A stretch of 64,000 nucleotides of DNA from Malikia sp. Lineage in GTDB: Bacteria; Pseudomonadota; Gammaproteobacteria; Burkholderiales; Burkholderiaceae_C. The stretch lies in NCBI RefSeq assembly GCF_028687635.1, contig NZ_JAQTZS010000007.1, positions 54,143 through 118,142 on the forward strand, in the 5' to 3' direction. Under the pieces are notes generated by a model. It worked only from the letters and a program-made list of their open reading frames with translations. It was not told where the DNA came from and did no database searches. Numbering within the stretch: the stretch's first letter is position 1; every line of letters begins with the position of its first letter. Of the stretch, positions 1-8,402 are shown piece after piece. A program made the position numbers and the translations under genes.

Positions 1-191
1 GGGCGCGGCGCTTCGAGACCGCCGAGGAATTGCTGCTGGCGCTCGAGCGCGGTGCCAGCCGGCCGCTGACCGCGCTGCCGCCCACGCCGCTGCTGCAACG
101 CGATCCTGCCGTGGCCTGGCAGCTTGCGCTCGGCGTCAGCCTGCTGCTCAATTTGCTGCTGATTTACTGGCTGATATTCCTGCCGAGCTAG
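1..191 (+). CDS. C-terminal fragment of a probable membrane-anchored Ser/Thr protein kinase (5' end outside window)
   Basis: The frame is open from base 3 to the TAG at 189-191, giving 62 residues. It begins ARRFETAEELLLALERG, which resembles the last helix of Hanks-type kinase domains. A short linker and one strong hydrophobic helix (LALGVSLLLNLLLIYWLIF) follow, right before the stop, so the protein is probably tail-anchored in the inner membrane. Fused PP2C phosphatase/kinase proteins with such a tail are known beside nitrate-assimilation genes in Burkholderiales, and a NarK-type transporter lies 2.3 kb downstream. The catalytic part is not in the window, so the kinase call rests on this tail and the context. 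Confidence 0.55.
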   Translation, partial: ARRFETAEELLLALERGASRPLTALPPTPLLQRDPAVAWQLALGVSLLLNLLLIYWLIFLPS

Positions 192-196
192 TCTTT

Positions 197-226
197 TTGA
201 CAGCTTAGTGCTAGCTTTGCTCTATC
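197..226 (+). promoter_or_regulatory. Putative sigma70 promoter for the nitronate monooxygenase-like gene
   Basis: A perfect -35 hexamer TTGACA lies at 197-202. An 18-nt spacer separates it from a weak -10 (TCTATC, 221-226). The 172-bp gap between the kinase stop and the next ATG also holds a short perfect inverted repeat (CCGAA-AA-TTCGG, 296-307) that could be an operator or a small hairpin. No terminator for the upstream gene is visible. Confidence 0.4.
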
Positions 227-363
227 GGATGATTCTTGTGATAGCTTTTATCTCACGATAACTTAACCCTCGACAGGCGAAAGTCAGAAAAAAGTCCGAA
301 AATTCGGGGTTACGGATTTTTGACCGCAGGCAGCGGATCGGTCCGGCAAAGCACACACGAAAG

Positions 364-1632
364 ATGACAGTGAAACGTTTGGACGATTTCCGCTTGCGCC
401 TGGGTGGCGACGAGCTGGTGCCGATCATGATCGGCGGCATGGGCGTGGACATTTCCTCCTCCGACCTGGCGCTCGAAGCCGCGCGTCTGGGTGGCGTGGG
501 CCACATCTCGGACGCGATGATCAAGACGGTGACCGACCGTCGCTACAAGACCAAGTACGTCAAGGCCAAGCAGGCGCAGTACAAGTACAACGTCGACAAC
601 GCCGACAAGTCGGACGTCAAGTTCGACCTCGGTCACCTGGCCGAGGCGACCAGGCTGCATGTCGAGCACAGCATGACGCGCAAGCAGGGCAGTGGCCAGA
701 TCTTCATCAACTGCATGGAGAAGCTGACCATGAACGCGCCCCGGGAGACCCTCCGGGTCCGCCTGTCGGCCGCGCTCGACGCCGGCATCGACGGCATCAC
801 GCTGGCCGCCGGTCTGCACCTGGGCAGCTTCGCGCTGATCGAGGACCACCCGCGCTTTCGTCACGCCAAGCTCGGCATCATCGTCTCCTCGCTGCGCGCG
901 CTGCAGCTCTTCCTCAAGAAGAACGCGCGCCTGAACCGCCTGCCCGACTACGTCGTGGTCGAGGGTCCGCTGGCCGGCGGCCACCTGGGCTTCGGCATGG
1001 ACTGGGCCCAGTACGACCTCGCGACCATCACGGCCGAGATCGCCGCCTGGCTCAAGGCCGAGCAGCTCGACCTCCCACTGATTCCGGCTGGCGGCATCTT
1101 CACCGGCAGCGACGCGGTGCGCTTCATGGAGATGGGCGCGGCCGCCGTGCAGGTCGCGACCCGCTTCACCGTGACGCGCGAATGCGGCCTGCCCGACGAC
1201 GTCAAGCAGGAGTACTTCAAGGCCGACGAGGACGACATCGAGGTCAACCAGATCTCGCCCACCGGCTACCCGATGCGCATGATCAAGTCCAGCCCCGCCA
1301 TTGGCGACGGCATCCGCCCGAACTGCGAGGCCTACGGCTACCTGCTCGACGCCAACGGCAAATGCGCCTACATCGACGCCTACAACCGCGTGGTGCTGGC
1401 GCATCCGGGCGAACGCAAGGTCCAGGTCTGGGACAAGACCTGCCTGTGCACCCACATGCGCAATTTCGAGGTCTGGACCTGCGGCCAGCTCACCGGCCGC
1501 CTCAAGGACACCACGCTGCGCCATGACGACGGCAGCTACCAGCTGCTGAGCGCCCAGCATGTGTTCGAGGACTACCAGTTCAGCACCGACGACAAGATCG
1601 CGCTGCCGGAGTCCGAGTTCGACGTCGACTGA
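364..1632 (+). CDS. Nitronate monooxygenase / 2-nitropropane dioxygenase family flavoprotein
   Basis: 422 residues, TIM-barrel FMN enzyme of the NMO/2-nitropropane dioxygenase family, expected to oxidise alkyl nitronates in the cytoplasm. The N-terminus has PIMIGGMGVDISSSDLALEA, the FMN-phosphate/active-site start of the family. A EGPLAGGHLGFG motif near residue 200 corresponds to the AGGH segment with the catalytic His. IPAGGIFTG and GAAAVQVATRF form the C-terminal phosphate-binding strands. The last 100 residues are unusual: cysteines at 321, 334, 360, 362 and 373 form a Cys-rich tail beyond the barrel. The gene is monocistronic and ends at a strong hairpin terminator shared with the convergent gene. 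The start has only a weak GAAAG before ATG. Substrate is not deducible. Confidence 0.8.
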   Translation: MTVKRLDDFRLRLGGDELVPIMIGGMGVDISSSDLALEAARLGGVGHISDAMIKTVTDRRYKTKYVKAKQAQYKYNVDNADKSDVKFDLGHLAEATRLHVEHSMTRKQGSGQIFINCMEKLTMNAPRETLRVRLSAALDAGIDGITLAAGLHLGSFALIEDHPRFRHAKLGIIVSSLRALQLFLKKNARLNRLPDYVVVEGPLAGGHLGFGMDWAQYDLATITAEIAAWLKAEQLDLPLIPAGGIFTGSDAVRFMEMGAAAVQVATRFTVTRECGLPDDVKQEYFKADEDDIEVNQISPTGYPMRMIKSSPAIGDGIRPNCEAYGYLLDANGKCAYIDAYNRVVLAHPGERKVQVWDKTCLCTHMRNFEVWTCGQLTGRLKDTTLRHDDGSYQLLSAQHVFEDYQFSTDDKIALPESEFDVD

Positions 1633-1647
1633 TCCCGCATCGGCCCG

Positions 1648-1684
1648 AAAAAAACCGCCCTGGCGCAAGCCGCGGCGGTTTTTT
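1648..1684. terminator. Bidirectional rho-independent terminator
   Basis: An A-tract followed by ACCGCC is matched by GGCGGT followed by six T (1674-1684). The hairpin works on both strands. It sits exactly between the convergent nitronate monooxygenase-like gene and the ModA-like gene. Confidence 0.8.
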
Positions 1685-1706
1685 CATGTCGGTGCCGAAG
1701 CCGGCG

Positions 1707-2399
1707 TCAGGCCGGGTCCATGCCGTTGCGACGCTTGGCTTCGGCCGTGGCCGGCGAGGCCAGGAAGGCGATCAGCGCGCGCGCGGCATCGGGCTGGGTC
1801 GAGGCCGACGCGATGCCGGCCGAGAAGGTGGTGGTGATCTGGACCTCGGGCGGCAGCGGGCCGAGCAGGGCTATGCCCTCGAGGTTCATCAGCTCGCTGA
1901 GCTGCTGGAAGCCGAGTTCGACCGCGCCCTGGGCCACCAGAGCGCCGACCGGCACGCCGGGCGGCGCGGTCACGATCTGCTCGGCGATCTGCTCGGCGAT
2001 GCCCCAGTGCTCGAACAGCCTGGCCAGCTGCACGCCGCTCGGGCCGGTCGAGTAGCCCAGGGTGCGCGCGGCCAGCACCGCGGCCTTGAGCGCTTCTTCA
2101 CTCGAAATGTCTGGCTGTCGAGCGCCAGCCTGCACGGCCACCGCCACCCCGGAGTGCACCAGGTCGACCCGGCTGCCGGCGAGCACATGGCTTTCGGCGA
2201 TCAGCTTGTCGACGGCGTTGGACGCCAGCGCCACGATGTCGAAGGCCTCGCCGGCCTGCACCCGCTTGGCCGCGTCGACGCCGCCGACCGAGATCAGTTC
2301 GACCTCCTGATCGGGGGAATGCTGCCGGTACTGGGCGATCAGGTCGCCGAGCAGCTGCCTGGTGGCCATGGAAGAGATGATGCGGATCGGGTTCGCCAT
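1707..2399 (-). CDS. ModA-like substrate-binding-fold protein without signal peptide
   Basis: 230 residues resembling the periplasmic molybdate-binding (ModA) type II binding fold: VELISVGGVDAAKRVQAGEAFDIVALAS near the N-terminus matches the ligand-loop region, and the C-terminal half has the usual second lobe (YSTGPSGVQLARLFEHWG). I chose the ATG at 2399 because GGAG lies 8 nt upstream; an in-frame ATG at 2417 has no ribosome site. With this start the protein begins MANPIRIISSMATRQ and has no signal peptide or lipobox, unlike true ModA. It lies 75 bp downstream of the NarK-type gene on the same strand, so it is probably co-transcribed. No molybdate permease or ATPase is nearby. Function is unknown; a cytoplasmic oxyanion-binding role is inference. 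Confidence 0.65.
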   Translation of the reverse strand: MANPIRIISSMATRQLLGDLIAQYRQHSPDQEVELISVGGVDAAKRVQAGEAFDIVALASNAVDKLIAESHVLAGSRVDLVHSGVAVAVQAGARQPDISSEEALKAAVLAARTLGYSTGPSGVQLARLFEHWGIAEQIAEQIVTAPPGVPVGALVAQGAVELGFQQLSELMNLEGIALLGPLPPEVQITTTFSAGIASASTQPDAARALIAFLASPATAEAKRRNGMDPA

Positions 2400-2474
2400 G
2401 CGGGCAGCTCCATTCATGTGGGATTTCTGATGTTGGCAGCAATGCTAGCGGATATCGGCGGCCCGATCGCTGTC

Positions 2475-3746
2475 TCAGCGACCCGTGGCCGATTGAACCG
2501 TGCCCAGTGGGTGGCTGGCCGGCGGTTGCGCCGCCGCGACAGGGCGCGCGCGCCCGCCCTTCTCGGCCCAGGTCCGGGTCCAGCGGACCTGCATCAGGCG
2601 CAGCATGAACAGCATGCCGATCGACAGGGCCGCAAAGGCGGCGAAGCCCCAGAAGTAGCTGCCCAGATACTGTTTGGACAGGCCCATGGCGTTGGGAATG
2701 AAGCCACCGCCCAGGGCGCCGATCTCGCCGATCATCGAGCCGGCGACGGCCGTGCTCAGCGGCCAGCGCAGCGGCACGAGCTGGAACAGCGCGCCGTTGC
2801 CCGCGCCCAGCGCCGCGAAGCAGAGCATGAACAGCAGCGTGGTCGTGGTCAGCGAGCTGCCGGCCAGGCCGCACAGCAGCAGGCTGATCGCGGTCAGCAC
2901 CAGCACGCCGCTCAGGCTGTTGATGCCGCCGACGCGGTCCGAGATGTAGCCGCCGACCACGCGCACGGCGGAGCCCATCAGGGTGGCCAGCATGGTCAGC
3001 TGGCCGGCCTCGATCTTGGTGACGCCGAACTGGTCGTGGAAATAGGTCGGCAGGAAGCTGGCCAGACCGATGAAGCCGCCGAAGGTCACGACATAGATCA
3101 GGCTGAAGGCCCAGCCGTCCTTCTCGAACAGGCAGGAGATATGCTCGCGCAGGGTCTGGTGCTCGCTGTCGGGCGGCTCCTTGGCGAAGATCACCATCAC
3201 CGCGAAGGGCAGCAGCATGCACAGGCCGGCCAGGCCGTAGACGGTCTGCCAGCCGTAGGCCTGCGCCAGCGGCGGAGCGAACAGCACGGCCAGCACCGTG
3301 CCCGAGTTGCCGGCGCCGGCGATGCCCATGGCCAGGCCCTTGTGCTGCGGCGGAAACCAGCCGCTGCCCAGGCTCAGCGCGACGCCGAAGCTCGCGCCGG
3401 CGATGCCCAGCAGCACCCCCATCGCCAGCACATGGTCGTAGCTGCTGATGAAGAAATAGCCAAACACCAGTGCCAGCATGATCAGGCTCATCTCGACCAG
3501 CGCGGCGTTCTTGCGTCCGATGTACTGCGCCAGGATGCCGAGCGGGAAGCGCATGAAGGCGCCGGCCAGGATCGGCACCGAGATCATGAAGCCCTTCTGC
3601 GCTGCGCTCAGTTGATAGGCCTCCGAGATGAAGGGCGCCATCGCGCCGTTGAGCACCCAGACCGCGAAGCAGAAGTCGAAGTAGAGGAAAGACGCGAACA
3701 GCGTTGGTGCATGCCCGGACTTGAGGAAGGTTCTGAATCCCGCCAT
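2475..3746 (-). CDS. narK: NarK/NasA-type nitrate/nitrite MFS transporter
   Basis: 423 residues, 12 predicted membrane helices, inner membrane. It carries both nitrate-signature stretches: SFGVALSLGSGWFPP with GIAGAGNSG (about residues 119-149), and ALGAGNGALFQLVP in the second half. Arg66 (GAFMRFPLG, helix 2) and Arg262 (SAVRVVGGYISDR, helix 8) sit where the paired nitrate-binding arginines of NarK lie. The family exchanges nitrate and nitrite or takes up nitrate by proton symport. The nearby kinase tail and the nitronate monooxygenase-like gene suggest nitrate assimilation. The 77 bp upstream (3747-3823) must hold its promoter, because the efflux operon ends there. The last 30 residues are a Pro/Ala/Gly-rich cytoplasmic tail. 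Confidence 0.85.
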   Translation of the reverse strand: MAGFRTFLKSGHAPTLFASFLYFDFCFAVWVLNGAMAPFISEAYQLSAAQKGFMISVPILAGAFMRFPLGILAQYIGRKNAALVEMSLIMLALVFGYFFISSYDHVLAMGVLLGIAGASFGVALSLGSGWFPPQHKGLAMGIAGAGNSGTVLAVLFAPPLAQAYGWQTVYGLAGLCMLLPFAVMVIFAKEPPDSEHQTLREHISCLFEKDGWAFSLIYVVTFGGFIGLASFLPTYFHDQFGVTKIEAGQLTMLATLMGSAVRVVGGYISDRVGGINSLSGVLVLTAISLLLCGLAGSSLTTTTLLFMLCFAALGAGNGALFQLVPLRWPLSTAVAGSMIGEIGALGGGFIPNAMGLSKQYLGSYFWGFAAFAALSIGMLFMLRLMQVRWTRTWAEKGGRARPVAAAQPPASHPLGTVQSATGR

Positions 3747-3823
3747 GGTGCAAATTCCAGTGAAAGTTGAACTTGCAGTCCATCAAGCGAGATTCGTGCC
3801 AGCGCCAGGCACGCGCGACGGAT

Positions 3824-5242
3824 TCAGCCGCCGCCCAGCACCTTGTAGAGCGTGACCTGGTTCTGCCAGTAGGCCAGTCGGGTCTGCGTCAGCGCCTGCT
3901 GGCTGGCGTAGAGCGAGCGCTGCGCGTCGAGCCAGTCGAGCTGGCTGGCGGCGCCATGGCGCAAGCGCAGCTCGGTCAGATCGAGTCGGCGCGCATCGGC
4001 CGTGGTCTGCGCCTGCTGGGCCTGCAGCTGGCGCGCCAGCGTCTCGCGTCCGGCCAGGGCGTCGGCCACTTCGCGGAACGCGGACTGGATCGCCTTCTCG
4101 TACTGGGCCAGGGCGGCCTCGCGCCCGGCCCGCGCCGCATCGAGCCCGGCCTGGTTGCGCCCGGCGTCGAAGATCGGCAGCAGCAGCTGCGGCGCCAGCG
4201 TGAAGCCCCAGCTGCCGTCCTTGAACAGGCCCGACAGCTCGCCGCTGGCCGAGCCGATGCCGGTCGTCAGCGAGATGCGCGGGAAGAAAGCCGCGCGCGC
4301 CGCGCCGATGTTGGCATTGGCCGCGATCAGCTGCTGCTCGGCCTGCACGATGTCGGGGCGGCGCGTCAGCCGCTGCGACGGCAGGCCGGCGGCCAGCTGG
4401 GGCAGTTGCAGCGCGGTCAGCCGCTGGGCCGCCAGCTCGGCGCGCAGGGCGGGGTCCAGCGGCTGGCCCAGCAGCAGCGCCAGCGCGTTCTCGTCCTGCG
4501 CGCGCTGGCGCTCGAACTGCGCCAGCGTGACGCGTGCGTTCTCGATCAGCGATTCGGCCTGGCGCAGCTCCAGCTCCGAGGTCGCGCCATGCTCCAGGCG
4601 CAGCCGGATCAGCCCGAGCGAGGCCTCGCGCGCGCTCAGCGTCTGCCGCGCCAGCTCCAGCTGGGCCTGGTCGGCCAGCAGCGCCAGCCAGCCCTGCGCC
4701 ACGCCGGCGACCAGGCCGATGCGCACGCTCTGGCGGCCGGCCTCGCTGGCCAGGTACTGGGCCAGCGCCTGTTCCTTCAGGCTGCTCACGCGGCCGAAGA
4801 AGTCGAGTTCGTAGGCGGTGACCAGCAGGCCGCCGCTGTAGCTGCTCGTGATGTCGCCCGAGCTGTTGGGTGTGCGCGAGCCGTTGACGGCCAGGCCGAC
4901 GCCGGGCCATTGCTCGGCGCGCCGCAGGCCGAGCTGGGCGCGGGCCTGCTCCAGGTTGAGCGCGGCCACGCGCAGGTCGCGGTTGTGCGCCAGCGCGGTC
5001 TCGATCAGCTGGCGCAGCGCCGGGTCGCTGAAAAAGCCCTGCCAGTCCGGCAGCTCGTCGGCCGCCACGCTGGCGCTGTCAGGCTGATGGGAGGCGCCAG
5101 GCTGGGCGGTCGCCCCGGCGCTGGCCGGCCAGTGCGCCGGCACCGGCGCGGTGGGCCGCTCGTAGGCCGGCATCAGGCTGCAGCCGCCCAGCAGCAGGGC
5201 CGCCGCCAGCGGGCCGAGTGAGGTCAATGGGATCTTATTCAT
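3824..5242 (-). CDS. RND efflux outer-membrane factor, OprM/NodT family lipoprotein
   Basis: 472 residues. A lipoprotein signal ends in LLLGGC with lipidated Cys21, followed by two outer-membrane efflux protein repeats of coiled-coil and beta hairpin. Such proteins form the trimeric outer-membrane channel of a tripartite pump. The ATG at 5242 overlaps the stop of the pump gene by 8 nt (ATGAATAA), a translational-coupling arrangement; an in-frame ATG at 5269 lies inside the pump gene and would spoil the signal sequence. It is the last gene of the adaptor-pump-channel operon. Confidence 0.9.
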   Translation of the reverse strand: MNKIPLTSLGPLAAALLLGGCSLMPAYERPTAPVPAHWPASAGATAQPGASHQPDSASVAADELPDWQGFFSDPALRQLIETALAHNRDLRVAALNLEQARAQLGLRRAEQWPGVGLAVNGSRTPNSSGDITSSYSGGLLVTAYELDFFGRVSSLKEQALAQYLASEAGRQSVRIGLVAGVAQGWLALLADQAQLELARQTLSAREASLGLIRLRLEHGATSELELRQAESLIENARVTLAQFERQRAQDENALALLLGQPLDPALRAELAAQRLTALQLPQLAAGLPSQRLTRRPDIVQAEQQLIAANANIGAARAAFFPRISLTTGIGSASGELSGLFKDGSWGFTLAPQLLLPIFDAGRNQAGLDAARAGREAALAQYEKAIQSAFREVADALAGRETLARQLQAQQAQTTADARRLDLTELRLRHGAASQLDWLDAQRSLYASQQALTQTRLAYWQNQVTLYKVLGGG

Positions 5243-8200
5243 GGCTGTGGATTCCGGCTTGCTGGCCATGGGCCATGTCGAACTGGTGCTGGCGCTCGCT
5301 GCCCTTGAACAGGCTGCGCACCACCACGAAGAACACCGGCACGAACACCACGGCCAGCAGCGTGCCCGTGATCATGCCGCCGATCACGCCGGTGCCGATC
5401 GCGCGCTGGCTGGCCGAGCCCGCGCCGCTCGACAGCGCCAGCGGCAGCACGCCCAGCATGAAGGCCAGCGAGGTCATGATGATGGGGCGGAAGCGCAGGT
5501 GCGCCGCTTCCAGCGCCGCCTCGATCACGGTCCTGCCCTGGGCCTGCAGGTCCTTGGCGAACTCGATGATCAGGATCGCGTTCTTGGCCGACAGGCCGAT
5601 GATCGTGATCAGGCCGACCTGGAAGTAGACGTCGTTGGCATAGCCGCGCAGCAGCGTCGCCAGCAGCACGCCGAGCACGCCCAGCGGCACCACCAGGATC
5701 ACGGCCAGCGGGATCGACCAGCTTTCATACAACGCGGCCAGGCACAGGAACACCGCCAGGATGGCGAAGCCGTAGACGATGATGGCCTGCGCGCCGGCGA
5801 GCTTTTCCTCGCGTGACTGGCCGGTCCACTCGAAGCCCAGGCCGGGCGGCAGCTGGGCCGCGAGCCGTTCCATCTCGGCCATCGCGGCGCCGGTGCTGTA
5901 GCCCGGCGCGGCGCTGCCGCTGATGCGCATGGCCGGATAGCCGTTGTAGCGCACGGTCTGCATCGCCCCCGTGATCCAGCGCGTGCTGGCGAAGGCCGAC
6001 AGCGGCACGGTCTGGCCGCTGCTGTTGATCACATGCAGCTTGAGCAGGTCGTCGGGCTGCATGCGTGCCGGTGCATCGGCCTGCACCACCACGCGCTGCA
6101 GGCGGCCGGCGTTCGGGAAGTCGTTGATGTAGCTCGAACCCAGCGTGGTCGAGATCACCGCGTTGATCGCATCGAAGCCCACGCCGAGTGCCTGCGCCTT
6201 GTCGCGGTCGATGTCGAGCTGCAGCTGCGGCGCGTCCTCCAGCCCGTCCGGGCGCACCTGCGCCAGCACCTTGCTCTGGCTGGCCATGCCCAGCAGCTGG
6301 TTGCGCGCGCCCAGCAGCACCTCGCGGCCCAGGCCGGCGCGGTCCTGCAGCCGGAACGAGAAGCCCGAGGCCGAGCCCAGCTCGGGGATTGGCGGCGGGC
6401 TCAGCGGGAAGATGAAGGCGTCGCGGATGCCCGAGAGCGCGCCGAAGGCACGACCGGCCAGGTCCTGCGCCGAACTGCCCGGCGCATGGCGCTCGGACCA
6501 GTCCTTGAGCGTGACGAAGGCGAGCGCGGCGTTCTGGCCCTGGCCCGAGAAGGAAAAGCCCAGCACGCCGACCATGCTCTGGACCTCGGGTTGCTTGAGC
6601 ATGAAGCCCTCGACCTGCTCCATCACGGCGCTGGTGCGCTCGCGCGTGGCGCCCGGCGGCAGCTGCACGTTGACCAGCAGCGTGCCCTGGTCCTCGTTGG
6701 GCAGGAAGGAGGTCGGCAGTCGCAGATAGACCACCGCCGCCACGCCGACGATGACGCCGTACAGCAGCAGCGAGCGACCAGCGCGCGGCAGCAGCCGGCC
6801 GACCCAGCCCTCGTAGCGCTTGGCGCCGCTGGCAAAGCCGCGGTTGAACCAGCCGAAGAAGCCGGTCTTGGCATGCTGGTGGCCGGCCTCGACCGGCTTC
6901 AGCAGGGTGGCGCACAGCGCCGGCGTCAGCGACAGCGCGAAGAAGGCCGAGAACGCGATCGACACCCCCATCACGGTGGCGAACTGGCGGTAGATGTTGC
7001 CGACCGAGCCGCTGAAGAAGGCCAGCGGCACGAACACCGAGATCAGCACCACCGTGATGCCGACGATGGCGCCCGAGATCTGGCCCATGGCCTTGTGCGT
7101 GGCCGCCTGCGGCGACAGGCCTTCCTCGCTCATGATGCGCTCGACGTTCTCGACCACCACGATCGCGTCATCGACCACGATGCCGATCACCAGCACCATG
7201 CCGAACATGGTCAGCACGTTGATCGAGAAGCCCAGCGCCAGCAGCGCGGCGAAGGTGCCCAGCAGCGCCACCGGCACCACGATGGTCGGGATCAGCGTGT
7301 AGCGCCAGTTCTGCAGGAACAGGAACATCACCAGGAACACCAGCGCCACCGCTTCCAGCAGGGTCTTGGCCACCTGCTCGATCGAGATCTTGATGAAGCG
7401 CGAGCTGTCGTAGGGGATCTTCCACTGCATGCCGGCCGGGAAGAACTTCTCGAGCTCGTGCATCTTGGCGCGCACGGCCTCGGCCGTGGCCAGCGCGTTG
7501 CCGCTCGGCGAGAGCTGGACGCCGATGCCGGTCGAGGGCTTGCCGTTCAGCCGCGCCGAGGTCGCGTAGGCCTGGCCGCCGAGCTCGATGCGCGCGACAT
7601 CCTTCAGCCGCACCGCCGAGCCGTCGGGGTTGGCGCGCAGCAGGATGCGGCCGAACTGCTCGACGCTGGTGAGCTGGCCGTTGACCACCACGGTCGCGGC
7701 GATGCCTTGGCCCGCGACGTTGGGCAGGCTGCCGATCTCGCCGGCCGAGACCTGGGCGTTCTGCGCCCGGATCGCGGCGTTGACATCGGCCGCGCTGAGC
7801 TTGTAGCTCAGCAGCTTGGCCGGGTCGATCCAGATCCGCATCGCGCGTTCGGTGCCGAACAGCTGGGCCTGGCCGACGCCGGGCAGGCGCTGCAGTTCCG
7901 GCACCACGTTGCGCGAGGCGTAGTCGCCCAGCGCGACCGGGTCCCAGGCCGGGTCGTCCGAGGACAGGATGGCGAACAGCAGGAAGTTGCTGCGCGACTT
8001 GTCGACCCGCACGCCCTGCTGCGTGACCGCCGCCGGCAGGCGCGGCGTGGCGCGCGACAGGCGGTTTTGCACATCCACCTGCGCCAGCTCCGGGTTGGTG
8101 CCGGGCTGGAAGCTCAGGGTCAGGTTGCCCGAGCCGTCGGCCTGCGCCACCGACTCCATGTAGATCAGGCCGGGCGAGCCGTTCATCTCGCGCTCGATCA

Positions 8201-8390
8201 CCGACAGCACGCTGTCTTCCAGCGTCTGGGCCGAGGCGCCGGGGTAGGCGGTCGAGACCACGATCGATGGCGGCGCCACCGGCGGGTACTGGGCGATCGG
8301 CAGCTGGGTGATGGCCACCGAGCCCAGCACCATCACGAACAGCGCGATCACCCAGGCAAAGATGGGCCGCTCGATAAAGAATTTCGCCAT
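5235..8390 (-). CDS. RND multidrug efflux pump, HAE1 (AcrB/MexB) family
   Basis: 1051 residues, the usual length. The N-terminus MAKFFIERPIFAWVIA is typical of HAE1 pumps. Helix 4 holds the proton-relay pair Asp-Asp (IGIVVDDAIVVVENVERI). The periplasmic porter domain and the second helical block with GLSAKNAILIIEFAKD are complete. It should export hydrophobic or amphiphilic compounds, driven by protons, as a trimer in the inner membrane. It starts 12 nt after the adaptor stop with AGGAA as ribosome site, and overlaps the downstream channel gene. Substrate range cannot be read from sequence. HAE1 type rather than heavy-metal (HME) type is supported by the DD motif and the neighbours. Confidence 0.95.
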   Translation of the reverse strand: MAKFFIERPIFAWVIALFVMVLGSVAITQLPIAQYPPVAPPSIVVSTAYPGASAQTLEDSVLSVIEREMNGSPGLIYMESVAQADGSGNLTLSFQPGTNPELAQVDVQNRLSRATPRLPAAVTQQGVRVDKSRSNFLLFAILSSDDPAWDPVALGDYASRNVVPELQRLPGVGQAQLFGTERAMRIWIDPAKLLSYKLSAADVNAAIRAQNAQVSAGEIGSLPNVAGQGIAATVVVNGQLTSVEQFGRILLRANPDGSAVRLKDVARIELGGQAYATSARLNGKPSTGIGVQLSPSGNALATAEAVRAKMHELEKFFPAGMQWKIPYDSSRFIKISIEQVAKTLLEAVALVFLVMFLFLQNWRYTLIPTIVVPVALLGTFAALLALGFSINVLTMFGMVLVIGIVVDDAIVVVENVERIMSEEGLSPQAATHKAMGQISGAIVGITVVLISVFVPLAFFSGSVGNIYRQFATVMGVSIAFSAFFALSLTPALCATLLKPVEAGHQHAKTGFFGWFNRGFASGAKRYEGWVGRLLPRAGRSLLLYGVIVGVAAVVYLRLPTSFLPNEDQGTLLVNVQLPPGATRERTSAVMEQVEGFMLKQPEVQSMVGVLGFSFSGQGQNAALAFVTLKDWSERHAPGSSAQDLAGRAFGALSGIRDAFIFPLSPPPIPELGSASGFSFRLQDRAGLGREVLLGARNQLLGMASQSKVLAQVRPDGLEDAPQLQLDIDRDKAQALGVGFDAINAVISTTLGSSYINDFPNAGRLQRVVVQADAPARMQPDDLLKLHVINSSGQTVPLSAFASTRWITGAMQTVRYNGYPAMRISGSAAPGYSTGAAMAEMERLAAQLPPGLGFEWTGQSREEKLAGAQAIIVYGFAILAVFLCLAALYESWSIPLAVILVVPLGVLGVLLATLLRGYANDVYFQVGLITIIGLSAKNAILIIEFAKDLQAQGRTVIEAALEAAHLRFRPIIMTSLAFMLGVLPLALSSGAGSASQRAIGTGVIGGMITGTLLAVVFVPVFFVVVRSLFKGSERQHQFDMAHGQQAGIHSHE

Positions 8391-8402
8391 GTCAGTGCTT
8401 CC

